From Streptomyces sp. 1331.2 (GTDB taxonomy: Bacteria; Actinomycetota; Actinomycetes; Streptomycetales; Streptomycetaceae), in the NCBI RefSeq assembly GCF_900199205.1, contig NZ_OBMJ01000001.1:6627001-6691000 (forward strand): a stretch of DNA of 64,000 nucleotides. The letters run 5' to 3'. Position 1 is the first letter of the stretch, and each line of letters opens with the position of its first letter. The notes below the pieces were generated by a model, which did no database searches, was not told where the DNA came from, and saw only the letters and a program-made list of their open reading frames with translations. Both the position numbers and the translations under genes were made by a program. Below, piece by piece: positions 23,739 through 33,000 of this stretch.

Positions 23739-26700
23739 GTGATCCCGTTGTCCTACGCCCAGCGACGGCTGTGGTTCATCAACCAGCTGGAGGAGCCGAA
23801 CGGCACGTACAACGTCCCCGTGGTCGTACGGTTCCGGGGACCGCTGGAGGTCGAGAGCCTGCGCGGCGCCCTCCACGACGTCCTGGTCCGCCACGAGGCG
23901 CTGCGCACCACGTTCTGCGAGCGGGACGGGGAGCTGTGGCAGGAGGTGGCGGACGAGGAGTCGGTGCAGCTCACCTTCGTCACCCGGGACTGCACGGAGG
24001 CGGAGCTGGAGGAGCTGGTCGACGCGGAGACCGCGCGGCCCTTCGACCTCGCGGTGGACATGCCGCTGCGGGCGCTGCTGCTCTCCGTCGACCCGCAGCA
24101 GCACGTGCTGGTGGTGGTGATGCACCACATCGCCAGCGACGGCTGGTCGATGGCCCCGCTGCTGCGCGACCTCGCCACCGCGTACGAGGCGCGCTGCGCC
24201 GGCCGGGCGCCCGCTTGGGAGCCGCTGCCGGTGCAGTACACCGACTACACCCTCTGGCAGCGCGAACTGCTCGGTGAGGAGGACGACCCGGAAAGTCTGC
24301 TGTCCCGTCAACTCTCCTTCTGGAAGCAGGAGTTGGCCGATCTGCCGGAGGAGCTGGCGCTGCCCGCCGACCGGCCCCGACCGGCGGTCGGCTCGCACCT
24401 GGGCGGCACCGTCCGCTTCGAGGGTGACGCCGACGTGCACCGCCGGCTGGCGCGGCTGGCCCAGGCCGACGGCGGCACGCTGTTCATGGTGCTGCAGGCG
24501 GCGCTCGGCGTCCTGCTCTCCCGGCTGGGCGCCGGCACCGACATCCCGCTGGGCACGCCGGTGGCCGGGCGCACCGACGAGGCGCTGGACGAGCTGGTCG
24601 GCTTCTTCGTCAACACCCTGGTGCTGCGCACCGACCTCTCCGGCAACCCGACCTTCACCGAGCTGCTGGCCCGGGTCCGCCGCAGCGACCTCGCGGCCTT
24701 CGAGAACCAGGACGTGCCCTTCGAGCAGCTGGTCCAGGAGCTCAACCCGGACCGCTCGCTCGCTCGCAACCCGCTGTTCCAGGTGATGCTGGTCCTGCAG
24801 AACGCCGCCACCGCGCGCCTGGACTTCGCCGGCCTCGACGCCGAGCACCGGATCGCCGCCAGCACCGGGTCGAAGTTCGACCTGACCCTGGACCTCGCCG
24901 AGCGCCAGGACCTCTTCGGCGGCCCGGCCGGGCTGAGCGGCACCCTGCAGTACTCGGCCGACCTGTTCGACCGCCGGACGGCGGAGTGGCTGGCGGCGAG
25001 CCTGCTGCGGGTGCTGGAGGCGGTGGCCGCGTTCCCGGACGCCCGGGTCGGCGAGCTGGACCTGCTCAGCGACGAGGAGTTGGCGCTGCTGGAGGAGTGG
25101 AACGGCCCGGCGGGCGTGCCGGTGGCGCAGTGCGCCCACGGGGTGGTCGAGGCCCGGGCCGCGGAGACCCCGGAGGCGACGGCCCTGGTCTTCCGCGACG
25201 AGCGGGTGACGTACGCGGAGCTGAACGCCCGGGCGAACCGGCTGGCGAGGCAGCTGCGCGCGGCCGGCGTCGAGCGCGGCCGGGTGGTCGGGGTGCTGTT
25301 GGAGCGCGGCGTCGACCTGGTGGTGGCGGTGCTGGGCGTGCTGAAGGCCGGCGCGGGCTACACCGTGCTGGACACCGACTTCCCGGCGGACCGCTGGAAG
25401 GCCGTCCTGGGGCAGGTGGACGCCGAGGTCGTGGTCACCACGGCCGAGTACGCCGAGCGGCTGCCCGAGCTGCGGGCGGTGCGGCTGGACGCGGATGCGG
25501 CGCGGATCGCCGCCCAGGACCCGGCGGACCCGGGCCTGAGCGTCGGCCTGGACGACGTGGCCTGCGTGATGTTAACCTCCGGCTCGACCGGCCGTCCCAA
25601 GGGCGTGGTGGCCTCCCACCGTGCGCTGGTGGCGACCCTGGTCGGCCAGGAGTTCGTCGGTTTCGGTGCGGACGAGGTCTGGCTGCAGTGCTCGCCCGTC
25701 TCCTGGGACGCCTTCGCCCTGGAGCTGTTCGGCGCGCTGTTCTCCGGCGGCACCTGCGTGCTCCAGCCGGGCCAGCGCCCCGAGCCGGCGGTGATCGAGG
25801 CGCTGGTCGCCGAACACAAGGTGTCGACGATGCACGTGTCGGCGAGCCTGCTCAACTTCCTGCTGGACATGTACCCGGGTGTCTTCGGCTCGGTGCGCCA
25901 GGTGATGACCGGCGGCGAGCCGGCCTCGATGCCGCACGTGCGCAAGCTCCTGGAGCAGCGTCCCGACCTCCGGCTGGTGAACGGCTATTCGCCGGTGGAG
26001 AACATGATCTTCACCATGTGCCACACGGCGGTGCCGGCGGACGCCTCGTCGGTCTCGCTGCCGGTCGGCCGGCCGATCGCCGGCAAGCGGGTCTACGTGC
26101 TGGACAACTTCCTCAACCTCGTCCCGCCGGGCGTGGCCGGGGAGCTGTACATGGCCGGCCCGGGCCTGGCGCGCGGCTACGCGGGCCAGCCGGCGCTCAC
26201 CTCCGAGCGCTTCGTCGCCAACCCCTTCGAGCCGGGCACCCGGATGTACCGCACCGGCGACCTGGTGCGCTGGCGCGCCGACGGCGTGATGGAGTTCCTC
26301 GGCCGCGCCGACCAGCAGGTCAAGATCCGCGGCTTCCGGATCGAACTCGGCGAGGTGGAGGCCGCGCTGTCGCGCTGCGAGGGCGTCCGGCAGGCCGTGG
26401 TGCTGGCCCGCGAGGACACCCCCGGCGACAAGCGGCTGGTCGGCTACGTCATCGGCGATCAGGGCCGGCAGGCCGACCTGGACCCGGCCGACCTGCGCGA
26501 GCAGGTGGCCGCCTTCCTGCCCGAGTACATGGTCCCCTCGGCCGTCGTGGTCCTGGAGGCGATCCCGCGCACGCCCAACGGCAAGCTGGACCGCAAGGCG
26601 CTGCCCGCCCCCGACTACAGCGCGGCGAGCACCGGCCGGGCCCCGCGCACCCCGCAGGAGGAGGTCCTCTGCGCGCTGTTCGCGGAGGTGCTGGGCCTGG

Positions 26701-26912
26701 AGAAGGTCGGCATCGACGACAGCTTCTTCGCCCTGGGCGGCCACTCCCTGCTCGCCACCCGCCTGATCAGCCGGATCCGCACCGCCCTGGACGCCGAACT
26801 GGGCATCCGCACCGTCTTCGAGGCCCGGACGGTCGCCGCCCTGGCCCAGCGGCTCTCCCGTGCCGGCAAGGCCCGCCCGGCCCTGCGGCGCCGGAGCAAG
26901 GAGACACCGTGA
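23739..26912 (+). CDS. NRPS, single C-A-T module
   Basis: This 1057-residue protein has domains C (about 1-430, active motif MHHIASDG near residue 129), A (about 455-950, core LTSGSTGRPKG at 612-622, ending NGKLDRKALP) and T (about 970-1045, GGHSLL serine near 1001). The GTG at 23739 has AGGAG 5 nt upstream and opens exactly at the condensation domain (IPLSYAQRRLW). Pocket residues aligned by eye to GrsA read D-A-L-H-M-G-G-I-F-K, closest to the known valine code DAFWIGGTFK (6 of 10), so a branched aliphatic residue is the best guess. Codon 612 is the rare TTA. It overlaps the next gene by GTGA. Confidence 0.93.
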   Translation: MIPLSYAQRRLWFINQLEEPNGTYNVPVVVRFRGPLEVESLRGALHDVLVRHEALRTTFCERDGELWQEVADEESVQLTFVTRDCTEAELEELVDAETARPFDLAVDMPLRALLLSVDPQQHVLVVVMHHIASDGWSMAPLLRDLATAYEARCAGRAPAWEPLPVQYTDYTLWQRELLGEEDDPESLLSRQLSFWKQELADLPEELALPADRPRPAVGSHLGGTVRFEGDADVHRRLARLAQADGGTLFMVLQAALGVLLSRLGAGTDIPLGTPVAGRTDEALDELVGFFVNTLVLRTDLSGNPTFTELLARVRRSDLAAFENQDVPFEQLVQELNPDRSLARNPLFQVMLVLQNAATARLDFAGLDAEHRIAASTGSKFDLTLDLAERQDLFGGPAGLSGTLQYSADLFDRRTAEWLAASLLRVLEAVAAFPDARVGELDLLSDEELALLEEWNGPAGVPVAQCAHGVVEARAAETPEATALVFRDERVTYAELNARANRLARQLRAAGVERGRVVGVLLERGVDLVVAVLGVLKAGAGYTVLDTDFPADRWKAVLGQVDAEVVVTTAEYAERLPELRAVRLDADAARIAAQDPADPGLSVGLDDVACVMLTSGSTGRPKGVVASHRALVATLVGQEFVGFGADEVWLQCSPVSWDAFALELFGALFSGGTCVLQPGQRPEPAVIEALVAEHKVSTMHVSASLLNFLLDMYPGVFGSVRQVMTGGEPASMPHVRKLLEQRPDLRLVNGYSPVENMIFTMCHTAVPADASSVSLPVGRPIAGKRVYVLDNFLNLVPPGVAGELYMAGPGLARGYAGQPALTSERFVANPFEPGTRMYRTGDLVRWRADGVMEFLGRADQQVKIRGFRIELGEVEAALSRCEGVRQAVVLAREDTPGDKRLVGYVIGDQGRQADLDPADLREQVAAFLPEYMVPSAVVVLEAIPRTPNGKLDRKALPAPDYSAASTGRAPRTPQEEVLCALFAEVLGLEKVGIDDSFFALGGHSLLATRLISRIRTALDAELGIRTVFEARTVAALAQRLSRAGKARPALRRRSKETP
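25572..25574 (+). other. TTA leucine codon (bldA-dependent) in the first NRPS gene
   Basis: Codon 612, the leucine that opens the A3 motif LTSGSTG, is TTA; it sits inside GTTAAC. TTA codons are read by the bldA tRNA in streptomycetes, so synthesis of this protein should be delayed until differentiation. Confidence 0.85.
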
Positions 26913-29900
26913 GCCGGCCCCCCGCACCGCCCGCACCCGGGCTGCCTGCCGCGGGGACGCACCCGGCCCCGGCCCCCGCGCCGCCCCTGGCGGCGTCCCA
27001 CCCGGCCCCCGCGCCGCCCGCCCTGCTGCCGGAGCTGTTCGAGGCCCAGGCCGCCCGCACCCCGCGGGCCACCGCCGTGGTCTTCGAGGGCACCGTGCTC
27101 GGCTACGCCGAACTCGACGCCGCCGCCAACCGCCTCGCCCGGCTGCTGATCGAGCACGGCGCGGGCCCCGAACGGACCGTCGCCCTGGTGCTGCCGCGCA
27201 CGGCCGGGCTGGTGGTCGCCCTGCTGGCCGTGCTCAAGTCCGGTGCCGCGTACCTGCCGATCGACCCGGACCACCCGGCCGGCCGGATCGCCCACGTGCT
27301 GGCCGATGCCGAGCCGACCCTGGTGCTCACCACCGAGGCCCTGGCCGACCGGCTGCCGCCCGGCGCGCTGACCGTCGACTCCGCCGCCACCGCCGAGGCC
27401 CTGGCCCGGCGCCCGGCGGGCGTCGTCACCGACGCCGAGCGCACCGCCCCGCTGCACCCGCAGCACCCCGCGTACGTGGTCTACACCTCGGGCTCCACCG
27501 GCCGCCCCAAGGGCGTCGTGGTGCCGCACGCGGCCCTGGCCAACCTGCTCGACGCCCTCCGCCGGCGCTTCCCGCTCACCGAGCGGGACCGCTGGCCGGC
27601 GGTGGCCACCGTCGCCTTCGACATGGCCGTCCCCGAGCTGTACCTGCCGCTGGTCAGCGGTGCCCGGGTGGTCCTGGTGCCACGGCCCGTCGTCAGCGAC
27701 CCGGCGGCGCTCGGCCGGCTGCTGCACCGCTCGGGCGCCACCGTCCTGCAGGCCACCCCCTCGCTCTGGCGCACCCTGGTCGAGCACGGCGGTGAACTGC
27801 CCCGGCTGCGCGTGCTGGTGGGCGCCGAGGCGCTGCCGGCACCGCTCGCGGCGGCCATCCGCCGCTTCGGCGAGGTCACCAACCTGTACGGCCCCACCGA
27901 GACCACCGTCTGGTCCACGGCCGCCCGGCTCGACCCGGCGACCGGCGAACCGACGATCGGCGCACCCATCGCCGGCACCCGGGTGCACCTCCTGGACGAG
28001 GCCCTGCGCCCCGTCCCGGACGGCGAGTTGGGCGAGCTGTACATCGCCGGTGCGGGCCTCGCCCGCGGCTACGCGGGCCAGCCGGCGCTCACCGCCGAAC
28101 GCTTCGTCGCCGACCCCTTCGCGCCGGGCACCCGGATGTACCGCACCGGTGACCTCGCCCGCCGCGGGGCCGACGGCGGACTGCGCTTCGCGGGCCGCGC
28201 CGACACCCAGGTGAAGGTGCGCGGCCACCGGATCGAACTGGGCGAGGTCGAGGCGGCGATGCTGCGCCACCCCGGCGTCGCGCAGAGCGCCGTCCTGGCC
28301 CGCGAGGACCGGCCCGGCGACGTCCGGCTGGTCGGCTACGCGGTGCCCGCCCGCCCGGCGGCCGACCGGGCCGAGACCCAGGACGCCCGGCAGGTCGAGG
28401 GCTGGCAGGCCGTCTTCGACGCCGAGTACCGGGCCAGCGCCGGGATCCCCCTCGGTGAGGACTTCCGGCTCTGGCGCAGCAGTTACGACGGCCGGCCGAT
28501 CCCGCCGGAGCAGATGGCCGAGTGGCAGGACACCACGGTCGCCCGGATCCGCGCGCTCGGCCCGGGCCCCGGCCGGGTGCTGGAGATCGGCGTCGGCAGC
28601 GGGCTGCTGCTGGCACCGCTGGCACCGCACTGCGCGTCCTACTGGGCCACCGACGTGTCGGCGGCCGCGATCGAGGCGCTGCGCGGAAAGGTCGCCCGGG
28701 TGCCCGAACTCGCCGACCGGGTAAGGCTGTCGGTCCAGCCCGCGGACGCCGTCGCCGAGCTGCCGCTGGGCGGCTTCGACACCGTGGTGCTCAACTCGGT
28801 GGCGCAGTACTTCCCGAGCGGCGGGTACCTGCTGCGCGTGATCGAACGCGCCCTGGAGCTGGTGGCGCCCGGCGGCACCGTCTTCCTCGGCGACCTGCGC
28901 AACCTGCGCACGCAGCGCTGCCTGCAGGCCGCGATCCGGCTGGCCGGCGCCGAACCGACCGACGACGCCGGAGTGTTGCGCAAGGAGATCGAGGCCGCGG
29001 TGCTCGCCGAGGAGGAACTGCTCGTCGACCCGGCGCTGTTCACGGCGCTGCCCGGCCTGCTGCCCGAACTGGCCGACACCGAGGTGTTGTTGCGCCGCGG
29101 CGGGCACCACAACGAGCTGACCCGGCACCGCTACGACGCGGTGCTGCGTCGCCGGGCGGGTGGTGAGCAGACCGCGCCACAGGTGCCGGAACTCCGTTGG
29201 TCCGAAGGGGGGCTGGATGCCCTGGCCCGCCGGCTGGAGGCGCAGCGCCCAGCTCGGCTGCGGGTGACGGACGTGCCCAACGGCCGGCTCGCGCACGAAC
29301 TCGCCGCCCTGCGGGTGCTGGAGGCGGACGGGACGGTCGCCCAGGCGCTGGCCGCCCACCGCGCCGGCACCGGCACCGCCCCGGACCCGGACCCGGAGGA
29401 GTTCCACCGCCTCGGCGAACGGCTCGGCTACCGCGTCGCGGTCGGCTGGGCCCCGGACGAAGCCGGCGCGCTCGACGTCCTGTTCACCGCACCGGAGGCC
29501 GCACCCGCCGCACCCGCCGCCCCGCGCACCGGGCCCACGCCGGCCTTGGCCGCCTGCACCAACGTGCCGGCCGGCTCGCGCGAACAGGCCGTCCTGGCCG
29601 GGGAAGTGCGTGCGCTCCTGGCCGCGCAACTACCCGGATACATGGTGCCGAGCGCCATCGTGACGCTGGACACCATGCCGCTCACCCCGAACGGCAAGCT
29701 GGACCGCAAGGCCCTGCCCGTCCCGCTCCTGCCGGTGGCCGGCACCGGCCGCGCACCGCGCACCCTGCACGAGAAGGCCCTCTGCACGCTCTTCGCCGAG
29801 GTGCTGGGCCTGGACGCCGTGGCCGGCGTCGACGACGACTTCTTCGAGCTGGGCGGCCACTCCCTGCTCGCCACCCGGCTGATCAGCCGGATCCGCACCG

Positions 29901-30013
29901 AACTCGATGCCGAACTGAGCATCACCACGATCTTCGAAGCCCGTACCGTCGCCGGTGTCGCGAAGCGGCTGGCCGGCGCCGACAAGGCCCGGCCCGCTCT
30001 GCGGCCGCGGTAG
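26909..30013 (+). CDS. NRPS, A-MT-T protein without condensation domain
   Basis: This 1034-residue protein begins with a 40-residue proline/alanine-rich leader. An A domain (about 45-480; YTSGSTGRPKG) follows and is interrupted before its last motif by a SAM-dependent methyltransferase (about 480-880; motif VLEIGVGSGLL near residue 555). The A10 motif NGKLDRKALP is near 927 and a T domain ends the protein (GGHSLL near 981). There is no C domain. Pocket residues read D-M-P-Q-L-G-L-V-W-K, close to the glycine code DILQLGLIWK, so sarcosine is the predicted product on the T domain. Lacking a C domain, it is the natural initiation module, although it is the second NRPS gene in the operon. Confidence 0.92.
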   Translation: MSRPPAPPAPGLPAAGTHPAPAPAPPLAASHPAPAPPALLPELFEAQAARTPRATAVVFEGTVLGYAELDAAANRLARLLIEHGAGPERTVALVLPRTAGLVVALLAVLKSGAAYLPIDPDHPAGRIAHVLADAEPTLVLTTEALADRLPPGALTVDSAATAEALARRPAGVVTDAERTAPLHPQHPAYVVYTSGSTGRPKGVVVPHAALANLLDALRRRFPLTERDRWPAVATVAFDMAVPELYLPLVSGARVVLVPRPVVSDPAALGRLLHRSGATVLQATPSLWRTLVEHGGELPRLRVLVGAEALPAPLAAAIRRFGEVTNLYGPTETTVWSTAARLDPATGEPTIGAPIAGTRVHLLDEALRPVPDGELGELYIAGAGLARGYAGQPALTAERFVADPFAPGTRMYRTGDLARRGADGGLRFAGRADTQVKVRGHRIELGEVEAAMLRHPGVAQSAVLAREDRPGDVRLVGYAVPARPAADRAETQDARQVEGWQAVFDAEYRASAGIPLGEDFRLWRSSYDGRPIPPEQMAEWQDTTVARIRALGPGPGRVLEIGVGSGLLLAPLAPHCASYWATDVSAAAIEALRGKVARVPELADRVRLSVQPADAVAELPLGGFDTVVLNSVAQYFPSGGYLLRVIERALELVAPGGTVFLGDLRNLRTQRCLQAAIRLAGAEPTDDAGVLRKEIEAAVLAEEELLVDPALFTALPGLLPELADTEVLLRRGGHHNELTRHRYDAVLRRRAGGEQTAPQVPELRWSEGGLDALARRLEAQRPARLRVTDVPNGRLAHELAALRVLEADGTVAQALAAHRAGTGTAPDPDPEEFHRLGERLGYRVAVGWAPDEAGALDVLFTAPEAAPAAPAAPRTGPTPALAACTNVPAGSREQAVLAGEVRALLAAQLPGYMVPSAIVTLDTMPLTPNGKLDRKALPVPLLPVAGTGRAPRTLHEKALCTLFAEVLGLDAVAGVDDDFFELGGHSLLATRLISRIRTELDAELSITTIFEARTVAGVAKRLAGADKARPALRPR

Positions 30014-30024
30014 AAGGAGTTGCC

Positions 30025-33000
30025 GTGATACCCCCGTCTTCCGCGCAGCGGCGCCTGTGGTTCGTCTCCCGCCTGGAGGGCCCGAGCGACACCTACAACA
30101 GCTCGATGGCCCTGCGCCTGCGCGGCCCGCTCGACGTGCCCGCCCTGCGTGCCGCCCTCACCGACGTGGTCGGCCGGCACGAGTCGCTGCGCACCGTCTT
30201 CGTCGAGCACGACGGCGAGCCGTACCAGCACATCCTGGACCCCGCCCAGGCGACCGTCGAACTGGCCGAGGCCGCCTGCACGCCGCAGGAGCTGGCCGCG
30301 GCCGCCGACCGCGCCGCGACCCACCTCTTCGACCTGGCCGTCGACCTGCCGCTGCGCCCCACCCTGCTCACCCTCGGCCCGGACGACCACGTGCTGGTCC
30401 TGGTCAGCCACCACATCGCCACCGACGGCTGGTCGATGGGCCCGCTGCTGCGCGACCTGACGACCGCGTACGAGGCCCGCACCGCCGGCCGCGAACCCGG
30501 CTGGGAGCCGCTGCCGGTGCAGTATGCCGACTACGCGGCCTGGCAGCGCGAACTGCTCGGCGAGGAGAGCGACCCGGACAGCCTGGTGTCACGGCAACTG
30601 GACTACTGGCGCGGCGTGTTGGCCGATCTGCCGGAGGAGCTGGCGCTGCCGGCGGATCGTCCCCGCCCGGCCGTCGCCACCTTCGCCGGCGGGGTGGTCT
30701 CCACCGAGGTCGACGCACAGGTCCACCGGGCGCTGAACGCCCTGGCACGGGACCACGGTGCAACCCTGTTCATGGTGCTGCAGTCCGCGCTGGCGGCCAT
30801 GCTCTCCCGCCTGGGTGCGGGCACCGACATCCCGATCGGCATGTCGGTGGCCGGACGCACCGACGAGTCGCTGGACGACCTGATCGGCTTTTTCGTCAAC
30901 TCCCTGGTGCTGCGCACCGACGTCTCCGGCGACCCGAGCTTCACCGAGCTGCTCGCCCGTGTCCGGGAGACCGACCTCGGCGCCCTCGACCACCAGGACG
31001 TCCCCTTCGAGCGGCTGGTCGAGCTGGTCAACCCGGCCCGGCTGAGTGCCCGCCACCCGCTGTTCCAGGTGCTGCTGCAGCTGCAGAACACCGACGAGGT
31101 CCGGCCCGAGTTCCCGGGCGTCGAAGCCGACTTCGAGGACCTCGGCTGGGAGCGCGCCAAGTTCGACCTCGGCGCGGCCTTCTCCGAGCTGAGGGACGAG
31201 ACCGGCGCGGAGGCCGGACTGATCGCCTCGGTGGAGTACTCCTCCGACCTGTTCGACCGGGGCACCGCCCAGTGGCTGTTGGACTGCCTGGTGCGGCTGC
31301 TCGGCACGGTCGCCGCCGACCCGGCGGCCCGGATCGCCGACCTCCCCCTGCTCTCGGACGCGGACCGCCGCGCCCTCGCCGAATGGAACGCCACCGACCG
31401 CGCGGTCCCGGCCGGTGACCTGCACCAGCTGTTCGAGGCCCAGGTGGCCCGGACGCCCGAGGCCGAGGCGGTGGTCTTCGAGGACGAGAGCCTGACGTAC
31501 GCCGAGCTGAATGCCCGTGCCAACAGGTTGGCGCGTCACCTGGTGGCGGCCGGGGCCGGTCCGGAGACCCTGGTCGCGCTCTCGCTGCCGCGGTCCGTCG
31601 ACCTGGTGGTGGCCACCCTGGCGGTGACCAAGTCAGGCGCCGCCTACCTACCGATCGACCAGGCCTACCCCGCCGACCGGGTGGCGTTCATGCTCGCCGA
31701 TGCCCGCCCCGCCCTGCTGCTGACCGACCGTCCGACCGAGACGCCGGAGGACGTCCGCACCCTGGTCCTGGCGGACATCGCCGCCGAGGTGGCCGAGCAG
31801 TCCGCCGACGACCTGCCGGCCGTCGGTGATCAGGCCCGGCCCGCGTACGTGATCTACACCTCCGGTTCCACCGGCCGCCCGAAGGGCGTGGTCGTCACCC
31901 ACCGGGGCATTGCCAACCTGGCGGCGGCGCAGGTGGACCGGTTCGGGATCGTGCCGGGCAGCCGGGTGCTGCAGTTCGCTTCGCTGAGCTTCGATGCGGC
32001 GTTCTCCGAGCTGAGCACCGCCCTGCTCTCCGGTGCGACGGTGGTGCTGGCGCCGAGCGCGCGGCTGATGCCGGGTGAGCCGCTGGCCGCTCTGCTGGCC
32101 GAGCAGGCCGTCACGCATGTCACGCTGCCGCCGGCGGCGCTGGCGCAGCAGCCGGCCGAGGGCGGGCTGCCGGACGGGATGACGCTGGTGCTCGCCGGCG
32201 AGGCAGCCCCGGCCGAACTGGTGGAGCGCTGGCTGCCCGGCCGCCGGGTGATCAACGCCTACGGCCCGTCCGAGGCGACGGTCTGCGCCACCATGAGCCT
32301 GCCGCTGACCGACAGCGCGGGCGTCCCGCCGATCGGCGGCCCGATCTGGAACTCCCGGGCGTACGTGCTGGACGGCCGCCTCGGCCTCGTCCCGGTCGGG
32401 GTCATCGGTGAGCTCTACGTGGCCGGCCCGGGCCTGGCCCGCGGCTACCTGAAGCGGCCGGGGCTGACCGCCGAGCGCTTCGTCGCGAACCCCTTCGAGC
32501 CGGGCACCCGGATGTACCGCACCGGCGACCTGGTGCGCCGACGGCCCGACGGGCAGCTGGAGTTCGTCGGCCGTGTCGACCACCAGGTGAAGATCCGCGG
32601 TTTCCGGATCGAACTCGGCGAGGTCGAGTCGGTGCTGTCGCGCTGCGAGGGCGTCCGCCAGGCCGTCGTGCTGGCCCGCGAGGACACCCCCGGCGACAAG
32701 CGCCTGGTCGGCTACGTCGTGGCCGAGCAGGAAGGTGAACCCGGCCTGGACCCGGCCGCCCTGCGCGAGCTGGTCGGCGAGCGGCTGCCCGAATACATGG
32801 TGCCGAGCGCCGTCGTGGTCCTGGACACACTGCCGCTCACCCCGAACGGCAAGCTCGACCGCAATGCCCTGCCCGCCCCCGACTTCGCCGCCGGCAGCAC
32901 CGGCCGCGCACCGCGCACCCCGCAGGAGGAGATCCTCTGCGCGCTGTTCGCCGAGGTGCTGGGCCTGGAAGCCGTCGGCATCGACGACGGCTTCTTCGAA

